64,000 nt of DNA. Source: Ctenosaura bakeri (taxonomy: Eukaryota > Chordata > Lepidosauria > Squamata > Iguanidae). The notes below the pieces were generated by a model. The model had not been told where the DNA came from. It saw only the letters and a list, made by a program, of their open reading frames with translations, and ran no database searches. Location of the stretch: assembly GCA_948474755.1 (NCBI GenBank), contig CAOLHI010001024.1, forward strand, positions 1-64,000, in the 5' to 3' direction. The translations under genes were made by a program, and so were the position numbers. Below are positions 59,329-64,000 of the stretch, one piece after another. How positions within the stretch are numbered: position 1 is the stretch's first letter; each line of letters begins with the position of its first letter.

Positions 59329-59709
59329 CAGTCATCCCTCTGCATTTGCTAGGGTTAGGGGCACAAGACCCCCATGAAAGTGGAAAAGCTGTAAATAACT
59401 CTAGGCCCTCGCAAATCATATTTAACACACAAAAAAGTATGATCACCATATTTAACCCACTGTGGATTCCTTTGAGGCATCAGGATTCCTTCACAAGGCA
59501 GAAGTGGGTGACTGGTGGGGCTTACTGCTACCTCCACTGCTGCCTCACACCATTTTTAATAGGGACTTACAAGCTCTGTTCACAATCAGTCTCACAAGGC
59601 TTGCAGTCCATATTAAAAAAGGCATAGGGAGGCAGCAGAGGTGACAGCAAATAATCCATGAATAATAAAATCTGCAAAAGTGAAACCCATAAATGTGGAG
59701 GGCTGACTG
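59329..59709. mobile_element. Tigger/MER2-like non-autonomous transposon
   Basis: 381 bp with TA on both sides. Left CAGTCATCCCTCTGCATTTG, right AAATGTGGAGGGCTGACTG. Interior shared with the 16.05-kb element in inverse orientation (ACTGTGGATTCCTTTGAGGC, CACCATTTTTAATAGGGAC). Confidence 0.85.
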
Positions 59710-60965
59710 TAGTAAAATCCATCCATACAGGTTTTCCTATATTGAACTTCGCTGACTGCGATACACTTGTCCAGCATTTCATAGTAACAAAACAACAACT
59801 ACAAAAAAAAAAAAAAAAAAGACTCTGAAAAGTACTTGCCTGCTACATGCAGAATTTTGTCAGGGAAATGATAAAGATCTCCTTTAACATACCGCCTTAC
59901 TTAAGACCATTGATTGCCATGAGAACTAATTTAGTCTCTGGAACCAAGCCCAAATACTTACATGTACGCAGACCAAATGTAGGCTCCTCATACACTCTTA
60001 AGTGCTCATCTGAGGGTTTGTGTTTATGTCAAGACAGATGTGTTATAAACACATTTTTTCCTGATCTGTGCAGGTCCCTCAGCAGTAGAGAAACATATGA
60101 TAGATAGGCACATTGGTAGGCTGAACTTGGGCTCTTGCTTCCTATGGGATATTTCCCCCATCTCATCCTCCTCTTCCACCACCACCACAATCATTTCAAA
60201 TCTTTTTTGAAAAGCACCACATGTTCATCCATTTATTCTTTCATTTATCAAAATTTATACTTTAGTCTTTCAGCAAAATGGTCGGTTTCCCCAGTTAATA
60301 GTCTATGATCTACAGCAGTTTATGAGAAAATTGGTTTATTCACGAAGCCTGATGCTTTTAAAATGAGTTGTGACAGGAAAGGGGTTGCATAACCTAGTCT
60401 GCAAGGTAATCACTTAAGCATAGTTCTCACAGAAGACTAGACATAATAAGTACCCTCCTTCCACACTGACTTTCCACCCTGATATAATAGTTACAGAAAT
60501 AAGATTAATAACTTGACTGAAGAAATTGAATACCTTCATACAGTACAGTCAAACACCTTCTACAAAACACCAGCTTCAGTATGCTACATTGAACAACATC
60601 CCTGCTCCCCAATCTCAGTTGTCAAAAGATTTATTCACAGAAATACTATGCATCCAAAGAATTTAGTTCTTTATTTCTAAAATTTACCATACACCTTTTC
60701 ATGATTTATAGCTCAATGAGATGAACCCTGATAAAAAAGAATATATTTTATATTTCAGCCATATTTTCTGGACCCAGATGTAGAAAAGATATACGGCTTC
60801 TTTGTTTCTCCTCAAAACTCTCCCAAGCCGTTTGATATTTCTAATGTACTATGAGGAAGAAAGAACCATGTATACTATCAAATGTATCAGAATTAAAGAC
60901 ATATTCAATACCACTCTTTCCATTTTTCAATGTTAGTTTATCTAGCACTTTTCCTTTTCTCTTAC

Positions 60966-61104
60966 CTTTCTAAATGATGCTGGCAGTGTAGACGAAGCTA
61001 TGGAAACCATTGAAACAGCATAAGGAAACTGTGAATCTTGTGAAGCGACTAGAGGCAGCTGATTTGTTTGAACAGCAAACTGAGTGTCAGGCATGTCAAA
61101 ATAT
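60966..61104 (-). CDS. candidate upstream coding exon
   Basis: Acceptor ATTTCTATGTTTTTCAG and donor AAAG|GTAAGAG flank 139 nt that read one base plus 46 codons without stop (phase 2 in, phase 0 out). The peptide begins YFDMPDTQFAVQTNQLPL and ends SSTLPASFRK. Composition is protein-like, with few low-complexity runs. It joins in frame with the hydrophobic candidate exon at 56813-56920. I do not recognise the family. Any earlier exon, including a start codon, would be further right, possibly beyond the window. Confidence 0.35.
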
Positions 61105-62144
61105 CTGAAAAACATAGAAATACATCTTGTGCTTTAGATATGTTAAATACAAACATCATATTGATGAACCTGTATTGTCATGTTTATAAAAATCTGTTAC
61201 AGAGACCATGGTGATTATGTTTTCTGAAAATTCAGGAAATGAAATAACTGTACAGTCCAGAATGTTAGATGGTAGTTATTGAGTAGCTGACAGAGATAAA
61301 TGAGATATTACTGTTTGTATATGGAAACTGTTGTTTTTATGAAGAATAGGTCTAAGGCCAGTATGGGGGTGTACATGCAGGAGATGAGCAATGTCAATAG
61401 CAATGTCAATAGCAATAGCTTTTAAGTGAACCGTGCTTGAACCTAGTTTATGGTCTTGTAGCTCTCTTTTAATTCTTAAGTTATGATTGTTTTGATGAAG
61501 CTGGCATTTTGTGTTCTGATGTTTTGTCTCTGTTTTTTCCCTACCCTTCCCCCAAATCCTTCTAAATTTTCAGCAGAAAAAATATAGCAAAACTGTCTCA
61601 TTACACTTAAAACATGTTAGACTAAATAGCAGTAAGAATATGGAATTCTCAGATTCAACACAAATGATCCTTGGCCATTCGGCAACTTATTTCATTCACA
61701 AGTCTTTGGGTGTTGTCTTGTCACTCCAGGCTGCTCCTAGAATCTGTGAAACTCTGTGAAACAAACTGTATGTGACAGCAGCATAATGGGATAAGAATAT
61801 CAGGCTAATGCACAAGGGTTACCTTCAGTAAGCAAAGCTCACACAAGACATCTTCTGTCTTGTAAGCCACAGTTGTTTTAGAATAAGAGATAACTTTAGA
61901 CTGAGCGCACTATTTCAAGAAAGTATCTCCTTTGCAGAGAAAACCTGTAGACTTTATTTCTGATTGGACATAATTCACCACCAAGTATTCAATAACATAT
62001 TCAAAAAGAAATTGAACACAATACATAACAGTTTTCACCTTTCAATAAATGCTGGCTTGACGACTGGAACAAAATGTAACATCCCAATGGAGCACATGGG
62101 CAGTCCATTAACACCTATTAGAAGTACTGTAGATTCAGGACACA

Positions 62145-62605
62145 GGCCTTTTCCACACAATGATGCTCTCCCAGATTGTCCTGTCACAACCCCAGCAGTA
62201 CCTCTGCTGGGATGAGAGCATGTCCCCAATATTCCCCTCCGCACCCAACCAGCGGCCTGTGGAAGGGAGTGTGAGGGACATGTTCCTTCCTTCCACGCTG
62301 CAGCCAGCCTTCTTCCCATGCTGCAGTGGGGAAGAAAGTGTGTGATCATGCTTCTGGCCCTTCTGTATGTCTGGTGGCAATGGAAGGCTTGTGCGATCAG
62401 GGGCCATTGATGGAATTTTCCCCTCAATGATATACCCCGTGATTGCACTGACTGGTGATGCGAGAACGGAGGGACTGCGACGACATCACATGGAAGCATC
62501 ATCGTGGTCCTGCTCCTCTCGCGTCCCCGTGCTGGGAGGACGCCGTCCTGCGGAAAGAGCCCTGGCTGGTATATAGGATGAACTGCTACAAGATGTGGAA
62601 ATGGT
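62145..62605. mobile_element. GC-rich TIR-like element
   Basis: Left GGCCTTTTCCACACAATG and right CAAGATGTGGAAATGG are imperfect inverted ends around a GC-rich interior with CCCCAGCAGTACCTCTGCTG hairpin. End sequences resemble the GGCC-TTTC-CAC family. Confidence 0.5.
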
Positions 62606-63216
62606 TGTTTGTTTAGGCAATTTTAAAAGCAAGCTAATGCACACAGGCCTACCAATATCAATCAGAAAATAAACTCAGCTTTCAAATTCAGATAAATTAT
62701 TTCAACAGATATCTATGATTAAGAAGCAACAGCGAGAGAAAAAACTATTCCCTTTGTTTTACTTTTGGGCTTTCCTGAAGCAAATGAAAATGCTGCACAA
62801 GGTGGACCTTTGATTGAATCCAGCAGAGATATTCTTATATTCTAAATTCTTGTACAGCATGTATACCAGAAGTGCGAGTTAAACAGTCTTCTAGATGCCA
62901 CTGAACTGCATCTCCCATCAATTCTGCCAAGCATAACCAATGATGAATGCTAGGGGCTGAAATTCAACAACATATAGAAGGTCAAACAATTTCCATACTT
63001 GATGTAGTCACTGCCCTTATATATGAGGTTTGTTCTTCTGACTAGAAAATATGTCAGATCCTAAGTATTACAGAATCTAATTTACATACCTACTGGTTGG
63101 ATATAGAGTTGTGCAAGGCAGAATTCTAAAATCTAGATGCTCCATTGGACTGAAAAGGAAGAAGGCAGTCTCCCACACCCTCCATGCCCTCAAAATCTGT
63201 CCAAGTGGGTGTGAAC

Positions 63217-63302
63217 GCTGCTTCTCCCTCTTCCAATAGTAAAGTGATAATCTCAACTGGATAGTAAAGTGATAATAGTAAAGTGATAATCTCAACTGGA
63301 TC
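63217..63302. repeat. short tandem repeat
   Basis: ATAGTAAAGTGATAAT and the following CTCAACTGG repeat two to three times in mixed order. Confidence 0.85.
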
Positions 63303-64000
63303 TGACTCATGTCTGTGAATTAAAGGAGCTCTTCCATTCACCGAACAGCTGGTCTTGACCCAATCCTCAAGTTTCTGTGTACAGCCAGGGAGCCACCAAA
63401 TTGTGGCCAAATTTTGTATATAATTCATAATCCCACACGTTCAGAAATTACAGTTCAGAGCCCTATTCTGTTCCATAAGAGAACGTTAATTCATGCAAGC
63501 ATTAGGAATGTGTAGGTTTCAGAGGATATTGTAGATTCTCTCTTGCTCCACCTCATGCTGAAGGGTACTGCAAAGTATAGGGTGCATTTCAACACCTACA
63601 CACGTTTATACACCCACAAAAAGCTGTCTAGAATGCAGTGTCATCAAAATAAAGATGATACACACCTGTTTTTCTTCAGATTCAAAGGAGATCAGTGGAG
63701 TCCCTAAACAGATATCTGGGGTGAGCAACAGGGTCAGTAAGGGGTTTGGTAGCAGCTAAAAAAAATAGCTTAAAACTAAGTCTTGATAAAGAAAAGATGG
63801 TGGTGGTATAGTACTATGGATTTGATTATTGGATGTTCAGCATTTGCTGATCTTACAGCTTGTGAGTGTTTATCTGACAAGGTTTTCTTCCAGAAATCCT
63901 GGTGGAATTTGCAGCAAGAAGGCAATGTAGCCAAGTGTGCTTCTTTTTAGTGACAGGGACCTGGCCATCTTCATACTTGTCTTGGTAATGTACAAAATTA

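Larger units (their letters stand above)
61105..64000. other. right flank, no gene recognised
   Basis: Contains a GC-rich TIR-like element (62.1-62.6 kb) and a small AGTAAAGTGATAAT tandem (63.22-63.30 kb). No exon was recognised. ATG5, the expected neighbour in other amniotes, was not seen. Confidence 0.5.

Noticed and set aside
61105..64000. ATG5 first exons
   Set aside because: ATG5 is the expected divergent neighbour in other amniotes, but no matching coding sequence was found.

Overview
The window is vertebrate nuclear DNA, almost certainly from a squamate reptile and probably an iguanian-type lizard. The evidence is AT-rich sequence with long introns, 5S- and tRNA-derived SINEs ending in ACAAC-type tails, L2/CR1-like LINE tails, and Tigger-like and palindromic DNA transposons. 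Species assignment from repeats alone is an inference.

The only protein-coding gene I can support is CRYBG1 (AIM1, 'absent in melanoma 1'), a non-lens beta/gamma-crystallin protein. It lies on the minus strand and runs right to left. Sixteen internal exons between 43769 and 1337 can be placed with splice sites and unbroken phase. They total 4,560 nt, exactly 1,520 codons. Two large exons (42262-43769 and 28565-29981) code for the Ser/Thr-rich, probably disordered N-terminal half. The smaller exons code for a 56-residue conserved segment, three mini linker exons and ten of the twelve beta/gamma-crystallin motifs known in the human protein. Motifs 11-12 and the C-terminal ricin-type lectin domain should lie left of base 1. 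The start codon was not found.

Upstream of the large exons a CpG-rich block (about 44.4-45.6 kb) carries two strong minus-strand splice donors and looks like a promoter with alternative first exons. Further upstream, two exon-like segments at 56813-56920 and 60966-61104 have good splice sites and join in frame to each other and to the first secure CRYBG1 exon. One encodes a hydrophobic, membrane-spanning-like stretch. They are the most interesting open question here.

The rest is intron or flank with repeats: an L2-like LINE (22.3-23.95 kb), a CR1 3' end (58.2 kb), a DIRS-like retroelement remnant (about 33.9-36.4 kb), SINEs, Tigger/MER2-like elements (16, 18.6, 33.6 and 59.3 kb), hAT-like pieces, four copies of a palindromic MITE, several larger GC-rich elements with similar termini, and microsatellites. 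Most other open frames are chance or repeat-derived.
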